From an uncultured Fidelibacterota bacterium (GTDB lineage: Bacteria; Fidelibacterota; Marinisomatia; Marinisomatales; TCS55): a stretch of 38,451 nt of DNA. Under the pieces are notes generated by a model that had not been told where the DNA came from, did not search any database, and saw nothing but the letters and a program-made list of their open reading frames with translations. The position numbers and the translations under genes were made by a program. The stretch covers positions 1-38,451 of the forward strand of contig CAJVYU010000020.1 of assembly GCA_913009735.1 (NCBI GenBank), in the 5' to 3' direction. The stretch's first letter is position 1, and each line of letters opens with the position of its first letter. Below are positions 6,413 to 15,236 of the stretch, piece by piece.

Positions 6413-9133
6413 CTAATGAGCCTCAAACCAGGATTTTCCAATTCCGAAATCAACAATCAGCGGCACATCGAGTTTTAATGCACCTTCCATTTTTTCAATA
6501 ACCATTTGTTTTAGATCATCCAATTCATCATCCAATACTTCAAAGAGTAATTCATCATGGATCTGTAAAACCATTTTCGATTTCATGTTATTCTTTTTCA
6601 TCTGTTCGTGGATTTTTATCATCGCCAGTTTTATCATTTCCGCCGCCGTTCCTTGAATTGGCATATTAATAGCCATGCGTTTAGCCGCTTCACGATGCAT
6701 GTGGTTATCACTGTTGATATTCCATACGGGCCTGCGTCTGCCCAGCATTGTTTCAACGTAATGGTTCTCTTGGGCATGGGTAATTGTGGAATCTATATAA
6801 TCTTTTATTCCTGAAAACCTTTCAAAATATTTGTCAATGATCAGTTGAGCTTCAGCCCGTGGTATCCTCAATTCCTGGCTCATTCGAAACGGACCGGCGC
6901 CATACATGATACCAAAGTTGACGATCTTTGCGACTCTCCGCATTTCCGGCAACACATCTTCTAACGGAACACCGTAAATATCGCTTGCAGTACGGGCGTG
7001 AATATCTTCACCAAGGGCGAAAGCATCCTTTAATCCCTTATCTCCGCTTAAGTGTGCCATGACGCGCAGTTCAACCTGAGAATAATCTGCTGAAAAGATG
7101 ACACTATTTTTTTCTTGAGCCATGAATGCTTTCCGAATTTCCCGGCCTTCTTCGGTCCGAATGGGTATATTTTGGAAATTTGGATTACTGGAGGATAATC
7201 GCCCCGTGGCTGCTACCATCTGATTAAAAGAACTGTGAATTCGTTTTGTTACAGGATGAATATGATGGGGTAGTGAGTCCAGATAAGTATTTTTTAATTT
7301 ATTTAACTTGCGGTATTCCAGGATAAAACCAGGTAATGGGTGCTCTTCACGCAGCCGCTCCAATACGTCTTCAGCCGTTGACCGTTTCTTGATCTGGGGC
7401 AAACCCAGAATATCGAAAAGGATATTAGCCAATTGCTGTGTGGAATTGATATTGAATTCTGTGCCGGCTTGGCTGATGATTTCAGCGGAAAGTCCATCGA
7501 GTTTTTTCCCAAGTTCTGCTGATTTATCCAACAGTTGCTTCTCGTCAACATACACGCCGTCATACTCCATATCGACCAAAACAGGAACCAATGGTAATTC
7601 AACAGAATAATAGAAATCTGCCAGTTTCTCCTCTTTCACTTTCTTCTGGAAAATTTTCGTAAGCTGTAATGCAATATCCGCATCCTCTGCTGCATAGAAC
7701 GACGCTGTTTCCAAATCCACGTCACTCATGGGGATCTGGTTTTTCCCTTTCCCAATGAGATCCTCGATAGGAACCATCCGGTAGTTCAAATACTCCAGGC
7801 TTAAATTATCTAATTTGTATGACCTTCCTTCCGGCTTTACCAGGTGCGCTGCCAGCATGGAGTCAAATGCAATTCCTTCAACATTAATCCCATGGTTTTT
7901 CATAACCAATGCGTCAAATTTAATATTCTGTCCGGTCTTCTTGATTTCGGGATTTTCAAGTAAAGGGCCAACAATTTCTAACACGACCTGAAGATCATCT
8001 TTTCCAAAATTGTTTTTAGACTTATCCCCGTATTGAATTGGTATATAGACACCTTCATTATCTTCTATAGAAAAACTGATACCTACCAATGCTGTTTGCA
8101 TGGGTAAAACCGAATCTGTTTCCAGGTCAAAAGATACGATTTCTGCTTTGGATATTTTATTAATGTATGACTTTAAGTCATCGATATTAATCAATGTATT
8201 ATAGTATTTATTGGATTTTATTTCTTCAACAATTTTACCATCTGAAAAAGCATCCAACTGGTCAATAAGTGCGTTGAATTCCAATTCGACAAAGAGATTG
8301 GTTAACGAATCAAAATTAAAATCTTTTCGTTCAAATTCTTCGATATTACAATCCAAATCCATGTCAGTAACAATGGTGACTAATTCTTTGCTTAAACGTG
8401 CATTTTCCTCGCCATTTAATAATCCTTCCCTTACTCTCTTATTTCTGACATTTTCAGCATTTTCCAGCGCTCGTTCTAATGAGCCGTATTCATGAATTAA
8501 TTTTGCAGCCGTTTTTTTACCCACACCCCTTACACCTGGAATATTATCAGATGCATCTCCCATCAGTCCTAAATAATCTATCATTTTCTCTGGTGGCACT
8601 CCCCATTTATCAACCACACCATCCGGGTCAATGATCTTTATATCCGTTGATCTGGCTACCGGCGTATAGAGAAAAATATGATCAGATATTAATTGGGCGA
8701 AATCTTTGTCTCCACTGTATATAAATACATCCAGCCCTTCTGCTTCTCCCTGTTTTGCCAGCGTACCGATAACATCATCGGCTTCATACCCGGCTTTACT
8801 GATATTTTGAATATTTAACGCATTCAATAATTCCCAGAGATGATCCAATTGTTCTTGCATTTCCAGGGGCATTTCATCCCGATTGGCTTTGTATTCCGGG
8901 TATTTTATATGGCGAAACGTTTTTTCTTTTCGATCAAACGCTGCCACAATATAATCCGGCTTTTCCTGTCGAATCAGTCGGAAGATCATATTGATAAAAC
9001 CAAATAAAGCACTGGTATGCTGACCCATGCTTGTGATTAACGGATTTTTGATCATGGCATAGTGCGCTCTGAAGAGCAATGCATAGCCGTCAATGAGGAA
9101 AAGTCGTTTACGCTGGGATTTTTTGGCAGACAT
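6413..9133 (-). CDS. polA: DNA polymerase I
   Basis: Three-domain family A polymerase of 906 residues for Okazaki-fragment processing and repair. The N-terminal 5'-3' nuclease has LFLIDGYALLFRAHYA, YEADDVIGT and the GVRGVGKKTA helix-hairpin-helix. The 3'-5' proofreading domain keeps its DxE pair (SFDLETDS) and the later YAAEDADIAL motif, so proofreading looks intact. The polymerase domain has motif A (DYSQVELR), motif B (RRVAKIVNFGIMYG) and motif C (QIHDELLFEV). It is transcribed divergently from the toxin-antitoxin genes at 9269. Length and motifs make the assignment secure. Confidence 0.98.
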   Translation of the reverse strand: MSAKKSQRKRLFLIDGYALLFRAHYAMIKNPLITSMGQHTSALFGFINMIFRLIRQEKPDYIVAAFDRKEKTFRHIKYPEYKANRDEMPLEMQEQLDHLWELLNALNIQNISKAGYEADDVIGTLAKQGEAEGLDVFIYSGDKDFAQLISDHIFLYTPVARSTDIKIIDPDGVVDKWGVPPEKMIDYLGLMGDASDNIPGVRGVGKKTAAKLIHEYGSLERALENAENVRNKRVREGLLNGEENARLSKELVTIVTDMDLDCNIEEFERKDFNFDSLTNLFVELEFNALIDQLDAFSDGKIVEEIKSNKYYNTLINIDDLKSYINKISKAEIVSFDLETDSVLPMQTALVGISFSIEDNEGVYIPIQYGDKSKNNFGKDDLQVVLEIVGPLLENPEIKKTGQNIKFDALVMKNHGINVEGIAFDSMLAAHLVKPEGRSYKLDNLSLEYLNYRMVPIEDLIGKGKNQIPMSDVDLETASFYAAEDADIALQLTKIFQKKVKEEKLADFYYSVELPLVPVLVDMEYDGVYVDEKQLLDKSAELGKKLDGLSAEIISQAGTEFNINSTQQLANILFDILGLPQIKKRSTAEDVLERLREEHPLPGFILEYRKLNKLKNTYLDSLPHHIHPVTKRIHSSFNQMVAATGRLSSSNPNFQNIPIRTEEGREIRKAFMAQEKNSVIFSADYSQVELRVMAHLSGDKGLKDAFALGEDIHARTASDIYGVPLEDVLPEMRRVAKIVNFGIMYGAGPFRMSQELRIPRAEAQLIIDKYFERFSGIKDYIDSTITHAQENHYVETMLGRRRPVWNINSDNHMHREAAKRMAINMPIQGTAAEMIKLAMIKIHEQMKKNNMKSKMVLQIHDELLFEVLDDELDDLKQMVIEKMEGALKLDVPLIVDFGIGKSWFEAH

Positions 9134-9214
9134 AAGGATCGGAAGTTAGAAAATTGAGACGTGAAAAAGGAAACAATCATTCATTCTAAAGATATTTCTT
9201 TTAAAAGAATGCGT

Positions 9215-9248
9215 TATATTATACACACTATTTGATGTATATTATACA
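9215..9248 (+). promoter_or_regulatory. Tandem direct repeat, candidate antitoxin operator
   Basis: The 11-base sequence TATATTATACA occurs twice (9215-9225 and 9238-9248), 23 bases apart and ending about 20 bases before the antitoxin ATG. Ribbon-helix-helix antitoxins usually autoregulate by binding such repeats at their own promoter. The region also contains -10-like TATTAT sequences. Operator function is inferred. Confidence 0.4.
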
Positions 9249-9268
9249 GTATAAACGAATTAATTGAT

Positions 9269-9502
9269 ATGGAAAAACATTATAGAATAAATATCACCCT
9301 CCCGGGATCGATTTCTGAAGAATTAAATCATGTTGCCAAAGAACTTAATGATAAGAAAAGCAGTATTATTGTCAAGGCGCTTGAATTATACTTTGATGAA
9401 TTGGATATCGTAATTGCAGAAACACGGCTAAAGGAATTGGAAGAAGGGAATGAAGAACTCGTTCAAGCGGAAGAGGTTTGGAAAGATCTCGGCCTTGATT
9501 AG
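9269..9502 (+). CDS. Ribbon-helix-helix antitoxin (RelB/CopG-like)
   Basis: A 77-residue antitoxin-like protein. The N-terminus (YRINITLPGSISEELNHVAKE) fits the beta-strand plus helix of a ribbon-helix-helix DNA-binding domain, followed by KKSSIIVKALELYFDE as the second helix and a Glu-rich C-terminus (ELEEGNEELVQAEEVWKDLG) typical of toxin-wrapping tails. Its TAG stop overlaps the GTG start of the toxin by one base, the normal arrangement for coupled type II modules. Because the toxin is now interrupted, this antitoxin may be an orphan. Confidence 0.75.
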   Translation: MEKHYRINITLPGSISEELNHVAKELNDKKSSIIVKALELYFDELDIVIAETRLKELEEGNEELVQAEEVWKDLGLD

Positions 9503-9744
9503 TGTTTAAACTGTATTTTCTAACAAAAGCCAAAGCTGAATTCAAACGTATTGATCCAATTTGGCAAAAACGTATTAAAACAAAGCTGGGAATTTTAACT
9601 TCCAATCCTGTCTTTTTAAAAAACCAAATAAAATCACTAAAGGGAAAACAGGGACTAGCCCGATTAAGAGTCGGTTCCTATCGGATCATATTTCAAAAAA
9701 AAGACAAAGAATTGATTATTATCAGAGGGCTTGGCAAAACCTGA
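9502..9744 (+). CDS. RelE/ParE-family toxin, C-terminus replaced by an insertion
   Basis: RelE-superfamily mRNA-interferase-like toxin starting at GTG 9502 (TAGTG overlap with the antitoxin stop). The core is recognisable: FLTKAKAEFKRIDPIWQKRI, then LKGKQGLARLRVGSYRIIF and KDKELIIIR. After IIIR the frame reads GLGKT and stops, because a 160-bp element has landed in the gene. Removing the element plus one copy of the 5-base duplication restores IIIRVSHRRKVYRK and a stop at 9922-9924, an 85-residue protein with the HR...Y tail typical of the family. Catalytic or RNA-contacting residues at the C-terminus are therefore lost and the toxin is probably inactive. Confidence 0.8.
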   Translation: MFKLYFLTKAKAEFKRIDPIWQKRIKTKLGILTSNPVFLKNQIKSLKGKQGLARLRVGSYRIIFQKKDKELIIIRGLGKT

Positions 9745-9884
9745 TGTGTGAAGAAAAAAGAGGTAAAATTTGTTTGGTTAAGGCGGAAAAAGAGGTCAAT
9801 AGTGGGACTATGGACGAGTTTTCCAACGAAAAACAGGCGAATTTTAAACTTTTTAATTTGCGCAATAGGTTTTGCCAAGCCCTC
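9725..9884. mobile_element. 160-bp MITE-like element inserted in the toxin gene
   Basis: The element has perfect 18-base terminal inverted repeats: GAGGGCTTGGCAAAACCT at 9725-9742 and its reverse complement at 9867-9884. Imperfect symmetry appears to continue about 25 bases inward. It is flanked by TATCA direct repeats (9720-9724 and 9885-9889), the expected target-site duplication; because GA is shared, the duplication could be read as 7 bases. It has no coding capacity, so it would need a transposase in trans. The donor IS family is not identified. Confidence 0.85.
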
Positions 9885-9924
9885 TATCAGAGTCTCCCAT
9901 CGAAGAAAGGTTTATAGAAAATGA
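9885..9924 (+). pseudogene. Detached 3' end of the toxin gene
   Basis: After the second TATCA copy the sequence continues as GAGTCTCCCATCGAAGAAAG and on to TGA at 9922-9924. Joined to the upstream toxin frame this encodes VSHRRKVYRK, a normal RelE-family C-terminus. It is now separated from its gene by the inserted element and is not translated in frame. From here to 9966 I see nothing else of note. Confidence 0.75.
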
Positions 9925-9966
9925 AGGAATTCCTCTACCAGAATATTTAAAAAATTATAACCGGAA

Positions 9967-10374
9967 TTAGTCAGGATTTTGTACAAGCTCGACTAAAACA
10001 CCACCGGTGCTTTTTGGATGAATAAAAGTGACTAAATATCCTTCTGCCCCCACTTTAGGTTCTTTATAAATCACATCCACTCCAGCGTCCAGCAACTCCG
10101 TTATTGCATCATAAATATTTTCTACTTCAAAACAGATGTGATGTACACCGGGTCCGTGTTTCTCGAGAAATTTTGCAATTGGAGAATCATCTCCCAACGA
10201 TTCCAGTAATTCCACTTTTCCCCTGCCGGTATCATAAATGCCCGTGGTTACACCTTCGCGTTCTAGTATTTTTGTTCCACGGTGAGAAATATTTAATACA
10301 TGCTTCCAGAATGGGGCATCGTTTTCCAGTGATTTCACTGCAATACCGATGTGTTCTATGCTTATAATTTTCAT
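9967..10374 (-). CDS. mce: Methylmalonyl-CoA epimerase
   Basis: Vicinal-oxygen-chelate (glyoxalase-fold) enzyme of 135 residues that interconverts methylmalonyl-CoA stereoisomers in the propionate/succinyl-CoA pathway. Metal-ligand candidates are visible: H8 (IEHIGIAV), H78 or H79 (GPGVHHICFEV) and E129 (GGVLVELVQ). The segment VELLESLGDDSPIAKFLEKH is characteristic of this epimerase within the superfamily. Its start codon directly abuts the upstream epimerase stop, so they share an mRNA. Methylmalonyl-CoA mutase genes are not in the window. Confidence 0.93.
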   Translation of the reverse strand: MKIISIEHIGIAVKSLENDAPFWKHVLNISHRGTKILEREGVTTGIYDTGRGKVELLESLGDDSPIAKFLEKHGPGVHHICFEVENIYDAITELLDAGVDVIYKEPKVGAEGYLVTFIHPKSTGGVLVELVQNPD

Positions 10375-11403
10375 CTATTTCAGTCCGGGATAATCCGAAT
10401 TTAATTCAACTCCCAGCCCATTCCCATGGGGAATTACAACTCGTCCATTTACAATTTGGACTCCATTATAAGGATCATTGTCAATCAAAAGATGACCATC
10501 AAGATCAGCATAATCAACCAAGGGAGAGATATGTGCGGCTGCGGTGATTCCAACAGAGGATTCCACCATGCATCCCAGCATAATTTTTAAGTCCAGTTCA
10601 CGAGCCATATCGATCATTTGTTTCGCAACGAGTAAACTACCGCATTTTTTCAGCTTAATATTGATACCATCAAATGCATGAGCGATTTCAGGGATATGTT
10701 CAGGATAAAGGCAGTTTTCATCCGCGATTAAGGGTAAGGGCGATTTTTTTCTCAATTCTGCAGTATCAGCCAATTTTGCAGCCGGTAATGGTTGCTCGAT
10801 CAATTCGATATTGCGTACGGCAAGCCAGGAACACATTTCAATTGCAGTTTCTAAATTCCACCCCTCATTAGCATCAACACGGATCACTTTATCTGTTTCA
10901 GCTCTGATAGCGTTAATGATTTCCTTATCATGATCTGTGCCTAATTTCACTTTTATTATTTTATAGGGAGATGCTTCTTCCACTTTTTGTGCAATCAGAT
11001 CCAAATCCCCAATGGCTATGGTATAGGATATCCATGGTCCCGTATTGTCCATTACACCAAAATAGTCTTTTATGGATTGCCCTTCTCGCTGTGTCCACCA
11101 GTCCAGATATGCCATACTGAATGCTGCTTTCTGTGCGTTAATACCAGCACATTGCGGCAGCACAAACGCCTCAAATTTTTCAGGAGTTTCAATAGTGTCC
11201 GGGAATTGAATTCCCCTTTCTAATGTTGTTATAATTGATTCAGCAGTTTCACCATATCGCTCTGATGGAGACGCTTCACCCCGACCGATGATGCCGTCTT
11301 GTGTTAAATAAACAAATATTTCCGGATAGGATATGTGTGTTGTGCGGGATATACCGAATGGATGAGTACAATGAATATCGTACAGGGCATAACTTAATTC
11401 CAT
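10375..11403 (-). CDS. Dipeptide epimerase (L-Ala-D/L-Glu epimerase-like), enolase superfamily
   Basis: A 342-residue enolase-superfamily protein. The barrel motifs are in order: the KVKLG catalytic lysine pair, RVDANEGW (first metal Asp), ELIEQPLP (Glu), PLIADENC (Asp) and GINIKLKKCGSL (the opposing lysine). This set defines the muconate-lactonizing/dipeptide-epimerase subgroup; members epimerise L-Ala-D-Glu from recycled murein or other dipeptides. The exact dipeptide cannot be read from sequence. It lies between a crotonase (9-base gap) and mce (no gap). Confidence 0.88.
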   Translation of the reverse strand: MELSYALYDIHCTHPFGISRTTHISYPEIFVYLTQDGIIGRGEASPSERYGETAESIITTLERGIQFPDTIETPEKFEAFVLPQCAGINAQKAAFSMAYLDWWTQREGQSIKDYFGVMDNTGPWISYTIAIGDLDLIAQKVEEASPYKIIKVKLGTDHDKEIINAIRAETDKVIRVDANEGWNLETAIEMCSWLAVRNIELIEQPLPAAKLADTAELRKKSPLPLIADENCLYPEHIPEIAHAFDGINIKLKKCGSLLVAKQMIDMARELDLKIMLGCMVESSVGITAAAHISPLVDYADLDGHLLIDNDPYNGVQIVNGRVVIPHGNGLGVELNSDYPGLK

Positions 11404-11412
11404 AATTTGATT

Positions 11413-12183
11413 TTAGCGAAAATTGGCTTTTCTTTTCTCCACAAATGCCGTTAAGCCTTCTCTCGTTTCTTCTGTCTCAAATAAATCCGCAAATGCATTG
11501 ACTTCATATTTGAGTCCATCTTCAATTGATTTATGGAAACTTTCATGAATACAGTTTAAAGATTTTGCGATGGCATTCGGTCCATTTTTAAGGATCATCT
11601 TTCCAATTTCTTTGCATTTATCCATCAATTCTTCTTGTGGGACAACATGGTTTGCCAAGCCAATTCGATGTGCTTCTTGTGCAGAAATTTGACTGCCTGT
11701 AGTAATGAGTTCATTGGCAATTCCAGTACCGACAATTTTAGGTAAACGCTGTGTTCCGCCCCACCCGGGAATGATCCCCAGCAGAACTTCAGGCTGTCCG
11801 AAGACCGCATTTTCGCTGGCAACACGAATATGACACGCCAATGATATTTCACACCCACCGCCTAAGGCAAATCCATTCACAGCAGCAATGACAGGCTTTG
11901 GAGAATTTTCGATTGTTAATGTCATCTTTTGACCGGCTTTTCCAAACACAAGAGCTTTTTCGGAATCCATTTGCTGCATCGCTTTAATATCTGCTCCGGC
12001 AACGAATGCTTTGTCACCGCTTCCCGTTAAAACAATAACACCCACCGCATCGTCTGCGATCATTTGCTGGACTGCAGAATCAAGTTCACTTACGACGTCG
12101 GAATTCATTGCATTCAGTGAATCCGGTCGATTGATAGTAATGAATCCGAAACCCTTATATGTTTCAAGTAATAAATATCTCAT
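11413..12183 (-). CDS. Enoyl-CoA hydratase/isomerase (crotonase) family protein
   Basis: Crotonase-fold enzyme of 256 residues, probably hydrating enoyl-CoA or crotonyl-CoA. The oxyanion-hole segments are present (AFVAGADIKAMQQM and GFALGGGCEISLACHIR), and both catalytic glutamates occur: one in GGCEISLAC and one in FGQPEVLLGIIPGWGGTQRL. These fit genuine hydratases better than the non-hydratase members. An AAGGAAA site lies just before the ATG. Next to mce it suggests acyl-CoA catabolism. Chain-length preference is unknown. Confidence 0.9.
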   Translation of the reverse strand: MRYLLLETYKGFGFITINRPDSLNAMNSDVVSELDSAVQQMIADDAVGVIVLTGSGDKAFVAGADIKAMQQMDSEKALVFGKAGQKMTLTIENSPKPVIAAVNGFALGGGCEISLACHIRVASENAVFGQPEVLLGIIPGWGGTQRLPKIVGTGIANELITTGSQISAQEAHRIGLANHVVPQEELMDKCKEIGKMILKNGPNAIAKSLNCIHESFHKSIEDGLKYEVNAFADLFETEETREGLTAFVEKRKANFR

Positions 12184-12348
12184 AAATTTCCTTTCCAGCT
12201 TGGGATGAAAACCCGAATAAACAAAAAACGATTTAATCTCGATTTAGACGGAAACGTATTTAGGTAAAACGCGATTTTAATAGACCCTATGTTTATACTT
12301 CACGTTTTCTATTCGTGCTCATTCAAGTTATTCAGTTATTTAGGTTAT

Positions 12349-13818
12349 TTATTTCCAGAACGTGCGGCTGAAAATAACCATGACAGTAAAAATTTCCAGG
12401 CGTCCAAGAAGCATACAAAAAGCTAACATCCATTTACCGAATGCAGGTAATAAGGCATAGTGATCCGTCGGTCCAAAAGCACCTAATCCCGGACCAATAT
12501 TTCCGATGGCAGATGCGGAAGCACCAATAGCCGATTCCAGATCAATATTCATTGTTGTTAGAATTAATGTGGTCAAAGCAAAAATGGATAAATAAAATAA
12601 GAAAAAGCCCAAAGTATTTCTAATCACATCTTCTGATATAAATCTGTCACCGATACGAATGGGAATTATCGCTTTTGAATGAAGCATGCGACGCGTTTCT
12701 TTTGCAGCATATTTAACTAATAACATACATCGGACGATCTTCATCCCACCTCCGGTGGATCCGCCCATACTGCCCACGAACATTAAAAATAATAGCATAA
12801 ATTGAGCAAAATGTGACCATAATTCATAGTCCGCTGATCCGAAGCCTGTCGTCGTCAATATTGAAACAGTCTGAAAAAGTGAATCGCGGAAGTTTTGTTC
12901 TGACCAGGAATCGTTCACTGAAGAAATACTGGAAAAAATGAGAATTGTTACGATGATTATAATACTAAAATACGTTAGGAATTCTTTATCCTTGAAATAT
13001 GATTTAACATTACCCGTTAACGCATGAAAGTGAAGTGTGAAATTGATACCGGCCACAAACATAAAAAAGATAATGATGTATTGGATGGTTGCACTGTCAA
13101 AGTATGCAATACTCGCATTCTTCGTTGAAAATCCACCCGTGGGCATCGTCGTAAATGAATGGCAGACTGCATCAAACCAAGACATTCCACTTATAGTTAA
13201 TAAGAGAATTTCTGCAACAGTAACTCCCAAATAAACCATCCATAATATTTTAGCAGTTTCACGTACGCGCGGACGAATTTTATCCGCAACGGGTCCGGGG
13301 ACTTCTGCTTTAAATAACTGCACACCTCCGACACCTAATAACGGTAAAATAGCAATATAGAAAACAATGATTCCCATGCCGCCTATCCATTGGATAAATG
13401 ACCGCCAGTACAGGGTTGCATGAGGCAGGCTTTCAATACCGTGTGGTAAATGTGGTGACGTGATTGAACTTCCAATAATGGTAGCACCCGTGGTGGTTAC
13501 ACCGGACAAGGATTCAAAAAATGCATCCGTAATGCTGGGAATCATCCCCGACAAATAAAACGGCATCGCTCCAATGATTGCAGCGAATATCCATGTAAAT
13601 GTTACAATAGCAAAACCGTCCTTATTAGTTAATGATTTGCTTTTTCTTGTCATTAACCAAACAGGCCCACCTAAAAGGATACAAATTAACATGGACCATA
13701 GAAAACCGTTTAGATCCGGTTCACCATATGCATAAGCCATACCTATCGGAATTAACATGGTGATGCCCATGATAACAAAAAGGCCGCTTAGTATATTAAA
13801 AATAGTGCGAAAATTCAT
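12349..13818 (-). CDS. trkH: Trk potassium uptake system membrane subunit
   Basis: Ion-conducting subunit of the TrkAH potassium transporter, 489 residues, with four repeated M1-P-M2 hairpins. Selectivity-filter segments are visible: SGVTTTGATI, TTMPTGGFST, LTTTGFGSAD and SAIGNIGPGLG, each centred on the conserved glycine. The intramembrane GSMGGSTGGGMK segment, which gates the channel, is intact. Its ATG overlaps the trkA stop by one base (TAATG), so the two subunits are coupled. A gene-free spacer of 165 bases lies downstream. Confidence 0.96.
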   Translation of the reverse strand: MNFRTIFNILSGLFVIMGITMLIPIGMAYAYGEPDLNGFLWSMLICILLGGPVWLMTRKSKSLTNKDGFAIVTFTWIFAAIIGAMPFYLSGMIPSITDAFFESLSGVTTTGATIIGSSITSPHLPHGIESLPHATLYWRSFIQWIGGMGIIVFYIAILPLLGVGGVQLFKAEVPGPVADKIRPRVRETAKILWMVYLGVTVAEILLLTISGMSWFDAVCHSFTTMPTGGFSTKNASIAYFDSATIQYIIIFFMFVAGINFTLHFHALTGNVKSYFKDKEFLTYFSIIIIVTILIFSSISSVNDSWSEQNFRDSLFQTVSILTTTGFGSADYELWSHFAQFMLLFLMFVGSMGGSTGGGMKIVRCMLLVKYAAKETRRMLHSKAIIPIRIGDRFISEDVIRNTLGFFLFYLSIFALTTLILTTMNIDLESAIGASASAIGNIGPGLGAFGPTDHYALLPAFGKWMLAFCMLLGRLEIFTVMVIFSRTFWK

Positions 13819-15167
13819 TATGCTCGAAAGAGCTTGCGAACAGCATTGAATGCATTATTCTTGGCAAAAACTAATGCTGTGTCTTCTGCTGTCAACCTGG
13901 AACTGCCCCTGGCAATACTTAGATGACCATGATGGTTGATTACACCAACGATACTTTCTTTTGGAAATGATAATTCAGATAACTTCATTTGAGTTATACG
14001 ACTTCCAGGCTCCGGTTGCAACTCAAGAACATCAACATCAATTTCTTCAAATGTAAAAACAGATGTATCAGAAATATCACTTCGTATTTTACGTAAGATG
14101 GTATTTACCGTACTCATATTTTTACTAATGATTGGACCAATTCCAAGTTCTTGAATAATGGGTAAAAATTCCGTATTGCTTACATGGATAATCGATTGCT
14201 TCACACCAAAATGATGTGCTAACAGACCGGCTAAAATGTTGGTTTGTTCGTTTGCAGTCACGGTGATAAAGCTGTCTATATCCTGTATATTTTCAGATTT
14301 TAGGAATTCGATATCTGTCCCGTCAGCATTGATCACCATAATATTATCCATATGATTGGCGATGTGCTCTGCTTTTTCACGGTTTGATTCCACAAGGCGA
14401 ATGTTCATTTCATCTTGTAATTCTTCAGCGAGAGAACGGCCAATTTTGCTACCGCCGATGATCATAACCCGTCTTGAATATTCTGTTGCTTTACCTAACA
14501 TGGCTTTTAAATGCCGGACATTTTCAGTACGCAGAATGAAATAAACGATATCACCGTTTTCAAATTGAAAATCAGCCCAGGGTACAATTGTTTTCGTATT
14601 CCGCAAGACAGCGATAATACCAAATTTATAATCATCATTGATCTCGCAAATTTCTCTTACACTTTTACCAACAATTGCAGAGCAGTTATTGCCAAGTTGA
14701 AAACCCAGCATTTGTAGGCGTCCATCCTCGAAATCCATCACTTGGGCAGCATAGGGATTGCGTACTAATCTACTTATTTCAAGGCAAGCTTCTTGTTCAG
14801 GGTGAATAACGAGATCCACTCCAAACTTTTCAGGTTTTATAATAGAATCACGGTGACTGTATTGTTGATTTCTGATGCGGGCAATGATATGTTTGGCACC
14901 TAATACATGAGCTTGTTGTGCGGCAATTAGATTGACTTCGTCCACGCGGGTAAGACATAAAACATAATCCGCACTTTCAACGTCCGCTTTATGGAGAATT
15001 TTAGGGCTGGCTCCATTACCTTCAACACTGATCGCATCGAGACTTTCTGCGATACGTCGACATTTTTCAGGATCGATATCCACTGCTGTGATATCATGTC
15101 CATCATCGATTAATGCCTTCGCAATGTGGAAACCCACTTCTCCGGCGCCAATTAATACAATCTTCAT
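13818..15167 (-). CDS. trkA: Trk potassium uptake system peripheral subunit
   Basis: NAD-binding regulator of TrkH, 449 residues, with two RCK repeats: the first nucleotide-binding site is VLIGAGEVGFHIAKAL, the second VMIIGGSKIGRSLAEEL. Each is followed by an RCK_C-type domain (the last around LSFPKESIVGVINHHG). Acidic residues after the second strand of each Rossmann fold (AVDID and LVESN) fit NAD(H)/ATP recognition. It lies 69 bases after murA and is coupled to trkH. Two-repeat length matches gamma- and FCB-type TrkA. Confidence 0.96.
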   Translation of the reverse strand: MKIVLIGAGEVGFHIAKALIDDGHDITAVDIDPEKCRRIAESLDAISVEGNGASPKILHKADVESADYVLCLTRVDEVNLIAAQQAHVLGAKHIIARIRNQQYSHRDSIIKPEKFGVDLVIHPEQEACLEISRLVRNPYAAQVMDFEDGRLQMLGFQLGNNCSAIVGKSVREICEINDDYKFGIIAVLRNTKTIVPWADFQFENGDIVYFILRTENVRHLKAMLGKATEYSRRVMIIGGSKIGRSLAEELQDEMNIRLVESNREKAEHIANHMDNIMVINADGTDIEFLKSENIQDIDSFITVTANEQTNILAGLLAHHFGVKQSIIHVSNTEFLPIIQELGIGPIISKNMSTVNTILRKIRSDISDTSVFTFEEIDVDVLELQPEPGSRITQMKLSELSFPKESIVGVINHHGHLSIARGSSRLTAEDTALVFAKNNAFNAVRKLFRA

Positions 15168-15236
15168 CTGGCTGTTTTGATTAGAAACAAGTGGGAATGT
15201 ATACAGTTAATAATATAGAAAAAAAGAAATTTTGCT

